Assembly: GCF_004355005.1 (NCBI RefSeq)
Contig: NZ_SMSJ01000011.1
Span: forward strand, 1-64,000
DNA: 64,000 bases
Origin: Dankookia rubra
GTDB lineage: Bacteria > Pseudomonadota > Alphaproteobacteria > Acetobacterales > Acetobacteraceae
Reading direction: 5' to 3'
Shown here: positions 26,132 through 35,154 of the stretch, piece by piece
How the letters are laid out: each line of letters begins with the position of its first letter
How positions within the stretch are numbered: the first letter of the stretch is position 1
The notes under the pieces: model-generated
The model's input: the letters and a program-made list of their open reading frames with translations, nothing else
What the model was told of the DNA's origin: nothing
Database searches by the model: none
Made by a program: the position numbers and the translations under genes

Positions 26132-26256
26132 CGCCGCGGTGAATGCCCGATGCGGAGGGCCAGGGGAACCCGTTTCCCGACCCGCCGCTGGCCAGGCCAT
26201 CCACCATGCGTCCCGGCGGCGCCACCCCGTTCATCGCCGGCGGACGCCAGCCCGCC

Positions 26257-26366
26257 CGCCTCCGGCAACGCCAGCCCGCACGCCTCCGGCGGGCGTCGGT
26301 CCGTGCGCCTCCGGCGGGCGTCAGTCCGTGCGCCTCCGGCGGGCGTCGGTCCGTGCGCCTCCGGCG
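26257..26366. repeat. 25-bp tandem repeat array in a 357-base gap
   Basis: Three near-perfect 25-base units (26281-26305, 26306-26330, 26331-26355; one internal G/A difference) are preceded by a degenerate unit from 26257 and followed by a partial one to 26366. The last GCCTCCGGCG (26357-26366) can pair with CGCCGGAGGC at 26383-26392. There are no spacers, so it is not CRISPR. The rest of the gap 26132-26488 shows nothing else before the RBS of the next gene. Confidence 0.75.
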
Positions 26367-26488
26367 CAGCCCACCCCCGCGCCGCCGGAGGCTCGGCAAG
26401 CCCGGCGGCGTCTGCGATACCGGGGCGACTGTCGGCGGGGTCCGGCCTCGCCCATCAAGCAACCATCCAGGCCCCGGGAGGATACCGC

Positions 26489-27379
26489 GTGAAGGGACCA
26501 GCGCTGCTGCTGGCCGGCATCGTGCTGTTCAGCCTGCTGGACGCGAACAGCAAGCTGCTCTCCGGCCAGTATGGCGTGGGGCAGGTGATCTTCCTGCGCT
26601 ATGCCGTCCTGGTCCCGGCCTTCCTCGCCGCCCGGGCCATCCGCCCCGGCTTCGGTGGCCCGCTCGGCACCCGACGGCCCTGGCTGCATGCCGTCCGCAT
26701 CCTCGCCATGATGATCTCGGCCTCGAGCTTCTTCCTCGCCTTCCGCCGGCTGCCGCTGGCCGAGGGCTACCTGGTCTTCTTCACCGCCCCTTTCCTTACC
26801 CTGGCCCTGTCCGCCCTGATCCTGCGGGAGCCGGTGCCGCGCGCCGCCTGGGGCTGGTGCCTGGCCGGCTTCGGCGGGGTGCTGCTGGCGGTGGCGCCGA
26901 AGCTCGGCGGCGGCGGCGGGCCGCTCTCCGGCTACCTGGCGGTCTTCATCGGCACCATCGCCTTTGCCGTCTCGCAAACCGTCAACCGCCGGCTGCGGGA
27001 CGAGCCCGGGCTGGTCGGCGTGGTGCTCTGGCCCGGCCTGGTCGGGCTGTTGGTCTTCGGGCCGATGGCGGCGCTCGACTGGGTGCCGGCGCCGCCGCTC
27101 GACCTGGCGCGGCTCGGCCTGAACGGGGTGCTCGCGGGCAGCGCGGTGGTGCTGACCGCGGCCGCCTACCGCCATGCCGATGCCGCCCGGCTCGGCCCCT
27201 ATGGCTTCGTCGCGCTGCCGGTCTCGGTCGGGCTCGACCTCGGCCTCTGGGGCGTGGCGCCGGACCCGGCGACGCTGCTGGGCGGGGCGGTGGTGGTCTT
27301 CGCCTGCGTGATGAGCGAGCGGGCGCGGCGGGCGGAGACCGCTCCCCTGGCCGCGGCGCGGCAGCCGGCACCGCCCTGA
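26489..27379 (+). CDS. DMT-superfamily (EamA) exporter
   Basis: A 296-residue protein with ten hydrophobic segments in two EamA repeats. The first repeat shows SLLDANSKLL, VIFLRYAVLVPAF and SFFLAFRRLPLAEGYLVFFTAPFLTLALSALILREP; the second repeat ends in PVSVGLDLGLWG. The family exports amino acids or other small metabolites; the substrate is unknown. The GTG at 26489 has GGGAGGA at 26476-26482. Divergent from pyrD. Confidence 0.88.
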   Translation: MKGPALLLAGIVLFSLLDANSKLLSGQYGVGQVIFLRYAVLVPAFLAARAIRPGFGGPLGTRRPWLHAVRILAMMISASSFFLAFRRLPLAEGYLVFFTAPFLTLALSALILREPVPRAAWGWCLAGFGGVLLAVAPKLGGGGGPLSGYLAVFIGTIAFAVSQTVNRRLRDEPGLVGVVLWPGLVGLLVFGPMAALDWVPAPPLDLARLGLNGVLAGSAVVLTAAAYRHADAARLGPYGFVALPVSVGLDLGLWGVAPDPATLLGGAVVVFACVMSERARRAETAPLAAARQPAPP

Positions 27380-27572
27380 CGCATCCTGGGTGGCAACGGA
27401 ACGAATTCTAACGGATTCGATTGCACGAGGTCACAATCCAGCGACTAATAGGGCGTCAATCCTCGCCCGACCGGTCTCGCCGAGGAGATGCGGTGCAAGG
27501 AGCAACGATGTTGCGCGTCTGGATTCGCGGGTCGTTGGCCGGATCGGCCATCCGGCACCCCGCGCCGAGGCC

Positions 27573-29720
27573 ATGAACAGCGGGGTGTCGCCCGCGCTGC
27601 TGGCTGCGCTCCAATCCGCTCCGGCGGGCTGCCCGGGGATGGGCTGCGCGATCGTGGCCGAGCGCGAGCGGGCCCTGATCGAGGCGCTGGGCGTCGCCGT
27701 CTACATGGTCGATGCCGCCGGCCGGCTGACCTTCTACAACAGGGCCGCGGCCGAGTTCTGGGGCTGGTCCCCGCCGCTGCAGGACCAGCGGTGGTGCGGG
27801 TCCTGGCGGCTCTTCGCCCCGGACGGCACCCCGCTGCCGCACGACCAGTGCGCCATGGCGGCCTGCCTGCGCGAAGGCCGGCCGATCCGTGGCCGCTGGG
27901 TCTATGCCGACCGGCCGGACGGCACGCGGGTCGCCTGCGCCCCCTTCCCGACCCCGTTGCACGACGCCGCCGGCCAGGTGGTCGGCGCGGTCAGCGTGCT
28001 GGTCGACATCTCCGAACTGCAGGCTGCCGAGGCGGCGCGGCAAGCCAGCGAGGCCCGCTTCCGCGCCGCGCAGGAAGCCGCGCCGCAGGGCTTCCTGGTC
28101 GCCCTGCCGCTGCGCGACGCCGCCGGCGGGGTGGTGGACTTCATCCTCGACTACGCCAACCCCGAGGCGGCGCGGCTCTTCGCCCATACCCGGATCGAGA
28201 TGCAGGGCGCCTCGCTGCGCGCGCTGCTGCGCGGCGACCCGCGCAGCGACGCGCTGATCGAGGGCTATGCCGGCGTGCTGGCCAGCGGCGAGCCGCTGCA
28301 CCGCGAGGTCAGCTACGCGGTGCCCCGGGGCGAGCTCTGGATCCGCAGCCAGACCATGCGCCTCGGCGACGGCATCGCCATCGTCTTCGAGGACATCACC
28401 GAGCGGAAGGCGGCCGAGGCACACATCCGCCACCTGGCGCTGCACGACGCGCTGACCGGCCTGCCGAACCGCATCGCCTTCCAGGAACGCCTGGCCGAGG
28501 CGGTCGCGGCGAAGCAGGGCGTCGCGGTGCTTTCGCTCGACCTCGACGGCTTCCGGGTGGTGAACGACGCGCTGGGCCATGGCGTGGGCGATGCGCTGCT
28601 GCGGGAGGCGGCCGCGCGGCTCGGCCTCTGCATCGAGCCGGAGGACCTGGCGGCGCGGCTGGGCGGCGACGAATTCGCCCTGCTGCTGAGCGGCGCCCCG
28701 CCCGCCACCCTGGCCGGCGAGACGCTGCGGAGCCGCGCCGCCGGCATGGCGCGGCGGCTGCGCGAGGCCCTGACCCGCCCCTTCCTGCTGGGCGAGTACC
28801 GCGCCAGCATCGGCGTCACCATCGGCATCGCGGTGGCCGAGCGGGACCAGCCGGTGCCGCAGCCGGAGACGCTGCTGCGGCATGCCGACCTGGCGCTGTT
28901 CCACGCCCGGGTGGAGGAGCGCGGCGGCCTCCGCTTCTTCGCCCCGCCCATGGCGGCCGAGCGCGAAACGCGCCTGCTGTTGCATGCCGACCTGCGGGAG
29001 GCGCTCAGCACCGGCGCGGTGACGCTGGCCTACCAGCCGATCTACGACCTGAGGCAGAACCGGCCGACCGGGTTCGAGGCGCTGCTGCGCTGGACCCATC
29101 CGCGGCGCGGCCCGGTGCCGCCGGCGGAGTTCATCCCGATCGCCGAGGAGACCGGGCTGATCCTGCCGCTCGGCGAATGGGTGCTGCGGCGGGCCTGCGC
29201 CGATGCCGCGACGCTGCCGGCCCATGTCAAGGTGGCGGTCAACCTGTCGCCGGTGCAGTTCGTCGGCGGCGAGGTGGCGCGGGTGGTGCGGGAGGCGCTG
29301 GACGCCGCCGGCCTGGCGCCGGAGCGGCTGGAGCTGGAGATCACGGAATCCGTCCTGCTGCAGCGGAACGACGCGGTGCTGGCCAGCCTGCGGGAGCTGC
29401 GGGCGATGGGCGTGCGCATGGCGCTCGACGATTTCGGCACCGGCTACGCTTCGCTCGGGTATCTCCGGACCTTTCCCTTCGACAAGATCAAGATCGACCA
29501 GTCCTTCGTGCGCGACGCGGTGGCGCGGCCGGATTGCCTGGCGATCGTCCGCTCGGTCGCGGGCCTCGCCGCCGAGCTCGGCATGACGGCGACGGCCGAG
29601 GGGGTCGAGGGGCCGGAGCACCTGGCGATGGTGCGCGGCGCCGGCTGCGCCGAGGCGCAGGGCTACCACCTGGGCCGGCCGCTGCCGCTGGCGGAGATCG
29701 GCGCGCTGCTGGGTCGTTAG
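27573..29720 (+). CDS. PAS-GGDEF-EAL cyclic-di-GMP signalling protein
   Basis: A 715-residue cytosolic protein: two PAS-like sensor domains (about 25-140 and 160-280), then GGDEF (364-368, intact GGDEF) in a diguanylate cyclase domain, then an EAL domain with E502-A-L and the DDFGTGYASL motif that binds metal. Both motifs are intact, so it could make and/or break c-di-GMP; GTP-sensing by GGDEF with EAL activity is also common. No TM segments. The ATG at 27573 is used; in-frame codons upstream to 27390 do not look conserved. Confidence 0.88.
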   Translation: MNSGVSPALLAALQSAPAGCPGMGCAIVAERERALIEALGVAVYMVDAAGRLTFYNRAAAEFWGWSPPLQDQRWCGSWRLFAPDGTPLPHDQCAMAACLREGRPIRGRWVYADRPDGTRVACAPFPTPLHDAAGQVVGAVSVLVDISELQAAEAARQASEARFRAAQEAAPQGFLVALPLRDAAGGVVDFILDYANPEAARLFAHTRIEMQGASLRALLRGDPRSDALIEGYAGVLASGEPLHREVSYAVPRGELWIRSQTMRLGDGIAIVFEDITERKAAEAHIRHLALHDALTGLPNRIAFQERLAEAVAAKQGVAVLSLDLDGFRVVNDALGHGVGDALLREAAARLGLCIEPEDLAARLGGDEFALLLSGAPPATLAGETLRSRAAGMARRLREALTRPFLLGEYRASIGVTIGIAVAERDQPVPQPETLLRHADLALFHARVEERGGLRFFAPPMAAERETRLLLHADLREALSTGAVTLAYQPIYDLRQNRPTGFEALLRWTHPRRGPVPPAEFIPIAEETGLILPLGEWVLRRACADAATLPAHVKVAVNLSPVQFVGGEVARVVREALDAAGLAPERLELEITESVLLQRNDAVLASLRELRAMGVRMALDDFGTGYASLGYLRTFPFDKIKIDQSFVRDAVARPDCLAIVRSVAGLAAELGMTATAEGVEGPEHLAMVRGAGCAEAQGYHLGRPLPLAEIGALLGR

Positions 29721-29806
29721 GGAGCAAGCCTGGAAAGGGTATCCTTCGCCTATCCCCTCGTCCGTTTCGGAGGGGGGTGGTATCTCTTCCTGTTGCCCAC
29801 TTTCCC
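29721..29806. other. Convergent intergenic region, possible degenerate end-hairpin element
   Basis: Between the convergent GGDEF-EAL and DUF952 genes there is an AAGG/CCTT hairpin around GTAT (29733-29744) and pyrimidine/purine-rich tracts like those of the two-hairpin elements at 32.1, 33.3 and 62.9 kb. Resemblance is weak and it may be a decayed copy. Confidence 0.3.
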
Positions 29807-30157
29807 TCAGGGGATCCCCGCTGGAAACACGTGCAGCCCGTCCGCCCCGAGCGGCAGCGGGGTGACGGCCGCAACCGCCGTCAGCGGCAGCGCGCCGTAG
29901 AGATGCGGGAACAACCCCGCCCGGCTGCCGGCCGGCTCCCAGCGCAATGCTTCGCCGAGCGCCGCCGCTTCCACCGCCACCAGCAGCAGGTCCGGCTCCC
30001 CCGCCCGGTGCTTGGCCGCGCTGGCGCGGAGCTGGCCGGCCGCCGAGAAATGCAGGAAGCCGTCGCGCCGGTCGTCGGCGCTGCCGCGGTACTCGCCGGT
30101 CCGCTCGGCCTGCCGCCAGTCCGCCGCGCGGACCATGGTGTAGATCGTCGCGTCCAT
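29807..30157 (-). CDS. DUF952 family protein
   Basis: A 116-residue cytosolic protein. The pattern [33 protein letters not shown], then LLLVAVE and [10 protein letters not shown], is typical of DUF952, a small alpha/beta family often called glutathione S-transferase-like by automatic annotation but without shown activity. GGAGGG lies 5-6 nt upstream of the ATG at 30157. It is divergent from htpG, about 85 nt apart. Confidence 0.88.
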   Translation of the reverse strand: MDATIYTMVRAADWRQAERTGEYRGSADDRRDGFLHFSAAGQLRASAAKHRAGEPDLLLVAVEAAALGEALRWEPAGSRAGLFPHLYGALPLTAVAAVTPLPLGADGLHVFPAGIP

Positions 30158-30242
30158 CCCTGACCCTCCGTCCCGGTTGAAAGCCGGGCAGGGCTCCCGC
30201 ATATCGCCCCTCGTTTCAGACGTCACCTGTTGGGGGAACACC

Positions 30243-32072
30243 GTGAGTGAGACCGTGGAGCGGCACGAGTTCGGCGCCGAGGTCGGGCGCCTGCTGGACC
30301 TGGTGGTGCACGCGCTCTATTCGGAGCGCGAGATCTTCCTGCGCGAGCTGGTGGCCAATGCCGCCGATGCCGTCGACCGGCGGCGGTTCGAGGCGCTGAC
30401 CGATCCCGCCCTGACGCTGCCCGAGGCGCCGAAGCTGCGCATCCTGCCGGACAAGGAAGCCCGGACGCTGACCATCTCCGATGCCGGGATCGGCATGGGC
30501 AAGGCCGACCTCGTCGAGCATCTCGGCACCATCGCCCGGTCCGGCACCCTGGCCTTCGCGAAGTCGCTCGCCGAAGCGCCGGCCGCCGACAAGCCGAGCC
30601 TGATCGGCCAGTTCGGCGTCGGCTTCTATTCCGCCTTCATGGTCGCCGACCGGGTCGAGGTCACCTCGCGCCGCGCCGGCACGGAGGAGGCCTGGCTCTG
30701 GGCCTCCGAGGGCCGCGGCGACTACACCCTGGCCCCGGCCGAGCGGGCCGAGGCCGGCACCGACATCGTGCTGCACATGAAGGGGGATGCCGAGGAATTC
30801 CTCGAGCCCTTCCGGCTGCAGACGATCATCCGCAAATGGGCCGACCACATCGCCATCCCGATCACCGTGGCGCGGGACGGCCAGGACGAGCCGGCGAACG
30901 AGGGCACCGCGCTCTGGCGCAAGGCCAAGTCAGACGTGACGGAGGAGCAGTACGCCGAGTTCTACCGCCACGTCGCGCACGCCTTCGACACGCCTTGGGC
31001 GACGCTGCACTGGCGGGCCGAGGGCATGCTCGACTTCGCCGCGCTGCTCTTCGTCCCCGGCATGAAGCCCTTCCAGGCGGTGGAGGGCGAGCGCGAGAGC
31101 CGCGTCCGCCTGCATGTCCGCCGGATGTTCATCACCGAGGAGGCCGGGCTGCTGCCGCCCTGGCTGCGCTTCGTCCATGGCGTGGTGGATACCGAGGACC
31201 TGCCGCTGAACGTCTCCCGCGAGATGCTGCAGGCCACCCCGGTGCTGGCCCGCATCCGGAAGGCGGTCACCGGCCGCGTGCTGTCGGAGCTGAAGGCACG
31301 CGCCAAGGAGCCGGAGGACTACGCGAAGTTCTGGGAGAATTTCGGCCCGGTGCTGAAGGAGGGCATCTTCGAGGATGCCGAGCACCGCAAGGACATCGCC
31401 GTCCTGCTGCGCTTCCGCTCCTCGGCGGTGGAGGGCTGGACCTCGCTCGCGGACTACGTGTCGCGGATGAAGGAGGGGCAGGAGGCGATCTACGTCCTCT
31501 CGGGCGACGACGCCGCGGCACTCGCCGCCTCGCCGCAGCTCGAGGGCTTCCGCGCCAAGAGCGTCGAGGTGCTGCTGCTGTCCGACCACATCGACGCCTT
31601 CTGGCCCGACCGGCTGACGGAGTTCGAGGGCAAGCCGGTGCGCAGCGTGACGCAGGGCACCGTCGACCTCTCGAAGGTCGCGGGCGGCGAGGCGGCGGGC
31701 GAGGCCGCCGACGTCACCGCCCTGCTGGCGCTGCTGAAGGAGGCGCTGAAGGACCAGGTCTCCGAGGTCCGCGCCACCGGCCGGCTGGTCGACAGCGCGG
31801 TGGTGCTGGCGGCGCCGCAATACGGCCCCGACCTGCAGATGCAGCGCCTGCTGCGCCGCGCCGGGCGGGAGACGGGCGGGGCGCTGCCGGTGCTGGAGGT
31901 GAACCCGCGGCACGCGCTGATCGCCAGGCTGGCGGCGAATGCCGCGGGCGACCCGCTGCTGGGCGAGACGGCCGGGCTGCTGCTGGACCTGGCGCGGGTG
32001 CAGGACGGCGACGTGCCGCGGGAGCCGGCGGCCTTCGCCAGGCGGGTCGCGGCGGCGCTGGCGCTGGCGTGA
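30243..32072 (+). CDS. htpG: Chaperone HtpG (Hsp90)
   Basis: A 609-residue ATP-dependent chaperone of the cytosol. The N-terminal GHKL ATPase shows [23 protein letters not shown] and [13 protein letters not shown]; the middle domain carries the [11 protein letters not shown] block; the C-terminal dimerisation domain is shorter than in eukaryotes. Length is typical of bacterial HtpG. The start is GTG at 30243 with a GGGGGA element about 8 nt upstream. Confidence 0.96.
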   Translation: MSETVERHEFGAEVGRLLDLVVHALYSEREIFLRELVANAADAVDRRRFEALTDPALTLPEAPKLRILPDKEARTLTISDAGIGMGKADLVEHLGTIARSGTLAFAKSLAEAPAADKPSLIGQFGVGFYSAFMVADRVEVTSRRAGTEEAWLWASEGRGDYTLAPAERAEAGTDIVLHMKGDAEEFLEPFRLQTIIRKWADHIAIPITVARDGQDEPANEGTALWRKAKSDVTEEQYAEFYRHVAHAFDTPWATLHWRAEGMLDFAALLFVPGMKPFQAVEGERESRVRLHVRRMFITEEAGLLPPWLRFVHGVVDTEDLPLNVSREMLQATPVLARIRKAVTGRVLSELKARAKEPEDYAKFWENFGPVLKEGIFEDAEHRKDIAVLLRFRSSAVEGWTSLADYVSRMKEGQEAIYVLSGDDAAALAASPQLEGFRAKSVEVLLLSDHIDAFWPDRLTEFEGKPVRSVTQGTVDLSKVAGGEAAGEAADVTALLALLKEALKDQVSEVRATGRLVDSAVVLAAPQYGPDLQMQRLLRRAGRETGGALPVLEVNPRHALIARLAANAAGDPLLGETAGLLLDLARVQDGDVPREPAAFARRVAAALALA

Positions 32073-32079
32073 GAAGGTA

Positions 32080-32200
32080 GGACCGGGGAGGAAGTATCCT
32101 CCCTGGACCCTCCTCTATGTTCCTGAGCCTGGCGCTCGTCACGCGGCGAATCCCGAGCCTGCAAAAGATCGGGAAGGGAATGCTTCTTTCCCTCCCCGCC
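32080..32200. repeat. Two-hairpin convergent-gene element, copy A
   Basis: Lies between htpG (+) and the hydrolase gene (-). The left hairpin is GGGAGGA (32086-32092) / TCCTCCC (32097-32103) with an AGTA loop. The right hairpin pairs AGGGAA (32075 plus 100, i.e. 32175-32180) with TTCCCT (32188-32193). A conserved middle includes CGCGGCGAAT. Similar elements are at 33.3, 45.9 and 62.9 kb. Confidence 0.7.
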
Positions 32201-32201
32201 C

Positions 32202-32648
32202 TTACCCCAACCGATAGAAGACCAACCCGCCGATCTCGGCGCTCGGCACCTGCCCCAGCGCCCAGCCCGGCAGCACCTCCGCCGCGTGCCAATGCGTCGC
32301 CCCCTCGGTCGGGTCCGGCAGCACGCCGGCCGCGGCGCGCGCCGCGACGCGGCGGCAGATCGCCAGGTCGCCGTCCTCCGCCCGGATGGCTTCCAGCAGC
32401 GCCGCGCGGCGCGGGTGCCGCGGCATCCAGCAGCCGAACAGGAAGGGCGCCCGGCAGGCGCGGGCCAGCAGCGCCGGCCAGGTCTCCCCCATCGCGCCGC
32501 CCGGGGCGAAGCGGGCGAGTGCCGCAGCGTCCACCGCCGCCTGCCGCGCCCGGTTCACCACCAGCGCCGCCAGCGCCTCGATCGCGCGAACCGGCCGGTC
32601 GCCGGCCTCGGCACGCAGCGTCAGGGCAAGGATCTCGGGGGCCGTCAC
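32202..32648 (-). CDS. Cell-wall hydrolase (SleB/Hydrolase_2-like), endolysin of the phage module
   Basis: A 148-residue protein with the SleB-type pattern: an N-terminal ALTLRAEAGDR (catalytic Glu context), VVNRARQ, then CWMP and a C-terminal THWHA near residue 120. Such enzymes cleave peptidoglycan and serve as endolysins in phages. There is no signal peptide; export would need a holin. Its start overlaps the upstream coiled-coil gene by 4 nt. It ends the minus-strand phage-like operon. Confidence 0.75.
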   Translation of the reverse strand: MTAPEILALTLRAEAGDRPVRAIEALAALVVNRARQAAVDAAALARFAPGGAMGETWPALLARACRAPFLFGCWMPRHPRRAALLEAIRAEDGDLAICRRVAARAAAGVLPDPTEGATHWHAAEVLPGWALGQVPSAEIGGLVFYRLG

Positions 32649-32977
32649 GCCACGTCCTCCCCCACCACGCCGCGGCTGCGGCCCGTGGGCTGGGTGCAGC
32701 GCCGCACCTCCTCGAGCTTCGATTCAATCCGCAGCAGGTGCTGCGACAGCCGCTGGTCGACGTCGCGGATGAGGGAGAGCGGCACATAGGCCCGCGCCAC
32801 CTCGAGCTTGAACTCGGCCAGCTCGTCGCGGGTGCGGGTGACGACGTCGCTCTCGCGCTGGTCGCCGCGCTCGATCCGGTCCTGCATGTCGCGGCGCATG
32901 CCGTGCAGCATGTGGAACAGGGCGGCGACGATCGGCGCCTCGATCACCGTGATCCACCAGGTCGGCTCGATCTGCAT
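32645..32977 (-). CDS. Membrane-anchored coiled-coil protein (Rz/holin position)
   Basis: A 110-residue protein: short hydrophobic N terminus (about 7-25), then a charged helix with heptads (MRRDMQDRIERGDQ to RIESKLEEVRR). No family recognised. The location between terminase and endolysin matches the holin or spanin slot of T7-like phages. AAGGAG is placed 7 nt before the ATG at 32977 (reverse strand, 32990-32985). Confidence 0.6.
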   Translation of the reverse strand: MQIEPTWWITVIEAPIVAALFHMLHGMRRDMQDRIERGDQRESDVVTRTRDELAEFKLEVARAYVPLSLIRDVDQRLSQHLLRIESKLEEVRRCTQPTGRSRGVVGEDVA

Positions 32978-33023
32978 GGCGGGTCTCCTTGAAGGGTGGG
33001 CCCGGCACGCCCACCCTGCGGGG

Positions 33024-33275
33024 ATGCGCAACCGGGACGATGCGAAAGCCGTGACGACGTGGGACGAGCCCTATCTCGAGAGCTGCTGCCGCTCGGCGCT
33101 GCACCGGCTGACGCTGGTGGGGCCGCCGGGACGGCCGGACGGGCTGAAGGACGGGCCCTGCCTGGCGCGGCTCGACGCCATGGGCTTGGCGCGGCGGCGC
33201 GAGGACGGGCGCTGGGAGATGACCGAGGCCGGCACCGCGCGGCATGCGCGGGAGGTGCTGCGGCGGGAGGGATAA
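33024..33275 (+). CDS. Small winged-helix-like hypothetical protein
   Basis: An 83-residue protein on the plus strand inside the otherwise minus-strand phage module. The C-terminal half, DAMGLARRREDGRWEMTEAGTARHAREVL, looks like the wing of a MarR-like winged helix, so a DNA-binding role is possible. No RBS stands out. Its stop is followed directly by the two-hairpin element copy B. Confidence 0.55.
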   Translation: MRNRDDAKAVTTWDEPYLESCCRSALHRLTLVGPPGRPDGLKDGPCLARLDAMGLARRREDGRWEMTEAGTARHAREVLRREG

Positions 33276-33277
33276 GG

Positions 33278-33405
33278 CCAGGGAGGAAGTATCCTACCCG
33301 GCCCCACCTCTTTTTCCCGGAGTCGGCAGGCGCCTCGCGGCGCATGCGAACCCACAGAAAGGAAGGGTGGGGCTTGGGGAGGGAATACCTTTCCCTCTCC
33401 AAATC
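33278..33405. repeat. Two-hairpin convergent-gene element, copy B
   Basis: Left hairpin: AGGA (33284-33287) / TCCT (33292-33295) extended by GGG/CCC. Right hairpin: GAGGGAA (33379-33385) / TTCCCTC (33391-33397). The middle CGCGGCGCATGCGA resembles copies A and C. It separates the small plus-strand gene from the terminase gene. Confidence 0.68.
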
Positions 33406-33411
33406 TTCCCG

Positions 33412-34854
33412 CTACGCCCCTCGCCAGGGCGTGCCGCGCATCGCCGGCGGCAGCTGCGGCAGCCGCACCGGCTCGTTCAGCAGGCAGCCGGCGACCGCAT
33501 CCAGCGCGTCGTCCCGGCCATTCGGCGCATCCGGCCGCCAGGCCGCCATCTCCGCCACGAAGCGCGTGCGGAAAACCCCGGCATGGGCATGCAGCCGTCG
33601 CCCGGCCAGGGCCGGGTCGAAGGCCGACAGGATGCGCTCGGCCTTGGCGCGGCGGCTGGCATGCTCGATCACCGCGCAAGGCGCATTGGCGCGCGCGAGT
33701 TCCCGCCGCAGCAGCGCCGGCAGGAAGCGGCCGAGCCCATTGGTCTCGACGCGCACCACCGGCAGCAGCAGGTCGCGCAGCACGCCGGCGACCGCCTGGC
33801 ATTGCTGCGTTGCCGGGTCCACCGCGCTGTCCGGGTCGTGCGTCAGCCAGGCGAGGCGATGCAGGTAGCTGTTGGACTCGCCATCGACATAGACGCAGGC
33901 CAGCACGCTGGCATCGCCCGTCCCCGGCCGCCCATAGGCCGGGTCCCAGTAGCCGCCGCCCGACAGCAGCCGCCGCCCGAGCAGCGAAAGCTGCGCCCGG
34001 CCGCCGGCTTCCCGGTACTCCGGCTCCTCCGCGTAGCGGACGATGAGCGCGGGATCGAGCCGCAGCGCCGCCGCGGCGACCGGCTGCAGCAGCATCTGCC
34101 GCGCGAAGGCGAGCGGCCCGACGCGGCTGCGCAGTGCCTCGATCCCGGACGACGTGAAGCGTTCCGGCCAGGCGCTCTCGCCGTTCGCGTCGAGGAGCGG
34201 CAGCACCAGGCGCCGGTAGCCCTGCAGGAAGGCGTCCACGGCCGCCGGTGCCGCGTAGATCGTCTCGGCGCAATGCGGCGTGCCGACGAACAGCAGGGTG
34301 CCGCCCGGCACCAGGATGAACTCGCATTCCGCCAGGCGGGTCCGCAGCTCCTCCCGCTTCGCCGGCGTGTCGCAATTGCCGGCGATCTCGACGTCGTCGC
34401 AGACGATGAGATCGGCGCGGGTGCCGGTGATGTTGCCCGTCAGGCCCTGCGCCAGCATCGAGGGATCGCGCAGCACCGCGCGGCGCTGCACGGTGAAGCG
34501 GTCCATCGCCCAGTCGCCCGGGCCGCTCGGCCGCAGCGCGGCGCAGAGCGGGTGGCGTTCCAGGATGCGCCGCACCTGCGCCACCATCTTCACCGCCAGG
34601 GCCTGGTCGGCCGCCAGCACCAGGATGCGCGTATCGGGTTCGCGCAGCAGCCGCCAGGCGCAGAACAGCCCGACCATGGTCGACTTGCCGCAGCCGCGGA
34701 AGGCCATCAGCAGAAGCCGCCGGTCCTCCGCGTCCTGCCGCGCCTCCAGCCAGCGGGCGATGCGGCGATGCGGCGCCGGCGTCGGCTGGCCCTGGAAGCG
34801 GTTCCAGATCCAGGCGAATTCGAGGAAGTCAGGGCTCTCCTCCTGGCTCGCCAT
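33412..34854 (-). CDS. Phage terminase large subunit
   Basis: A 480-residue DNA-packaging motor with ATPase and nuclease domains. Walker A is RGCGKST (53-59), Walker B ends in CDD (D153, D154), and the C-terminal RNase H-like nuclease has VETNGLGRF and NGRDDALDAVAG. It would translocate DNA into a procapsid at the portal. AAGGAGG lies 7 nt before the ATG at 34854. It overlaps the preceding 106-residue gene by 26 nt. Confidence 0.88.
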   Translation of the reverse strand: MASQEESPDFLEFAWIWNRFQGQPTPAPHRRIARWLEARQDAEDRRLLLMAFRGCGKSTMVGLFCAWRLLREPDTRILVLAADQALAVKMVAQVRRILERHPLCAALRPSGPGDWAMDRFTVQRRAVLRDPSMLAQGLTGNITGTRADLIVCDDVEIAGNCDTPAKREELRTRLAECEFILVPGGTLLFVGTPHCAETIYAAPAAVDAFLQGYRRLVLPLLDANGESAWPERFTSSGIEALRSRVGPLAFARQMLLQPVAAAALRLDPALIVRYAEEPEYREAGGRAQLSLLGRRLLSGGGYWDPAYGRPGTGDASVLACVYVDGESNSYLHRLAWLTHDPDSAVDPATQQCQAVAGVLRDLLLPVVRVETNGLGRFLPALLRRELARANAPCAVIEHASRRAKAERILSAFDPALAGRRLHAHAGVFRTRFVAEMAAWRPDAPNGRDDALDAVAGCLLNEPVRLPQLPPAMRGTPWRGA

Positions 34855-35149
34855 CGGGGTCCTCCTTCGCGTCGGTTGGGTCGTCGGCAATGCTGCGGCG
34901 CGCCTCGGCGAGGAGCGCGCCGACCGCGTCGATCTGCGCCGGGTCGCCGGCCGCCTCGGCGCGCTTCTCGATATCCGCGAGATGCGCGATGGCGGCGCGG
35001 CCGGCGGCGTTCCAGGCGGCGAAGTTCTTCGGGTCGCTCCGCTCCGCCGGGTCCACCGGCGTGGTGAGGAAGTCGAGATAGGCGTCGAAGACCAGCTGCG
35101 CCGCGGCGGCATAGTCGAGGTCGAGCTTCAGCCCGCGCCGGTTGGCCAT
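34829..35149 (-). CDS. Small protein in the T7 gp18 (small terminase) position
   Basis: A 106-residue acidic helical protein (FDAYLDFLTTPVDPAERSDPKNFAAWNAAGRAAIAHLADIEKRAE). No domain recognised. Its place immediately before and overlapping the large terminase is where T7-like phages encode the small terminase subunit; that function is inferred from position only. Start at 35149. Confidence 0.6.
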   Translation of the reverse strand: MANRRGLKLDLDYAAAAQLVFDAYLDFLTTPVDPAERSDPKNFAAWNAAGRAAIAHLADIEKRAEAAGDPAQIDAVGALLAEARRSIADDPTDAKEDPDGEPGGEP

Positions 35150-35154
35150 GCGCG

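Noticed and set aside
26257-26366. CRISPR array
   Set aside because: The 25-base units are directly adjacent with no spacers, and no cas genes are present.
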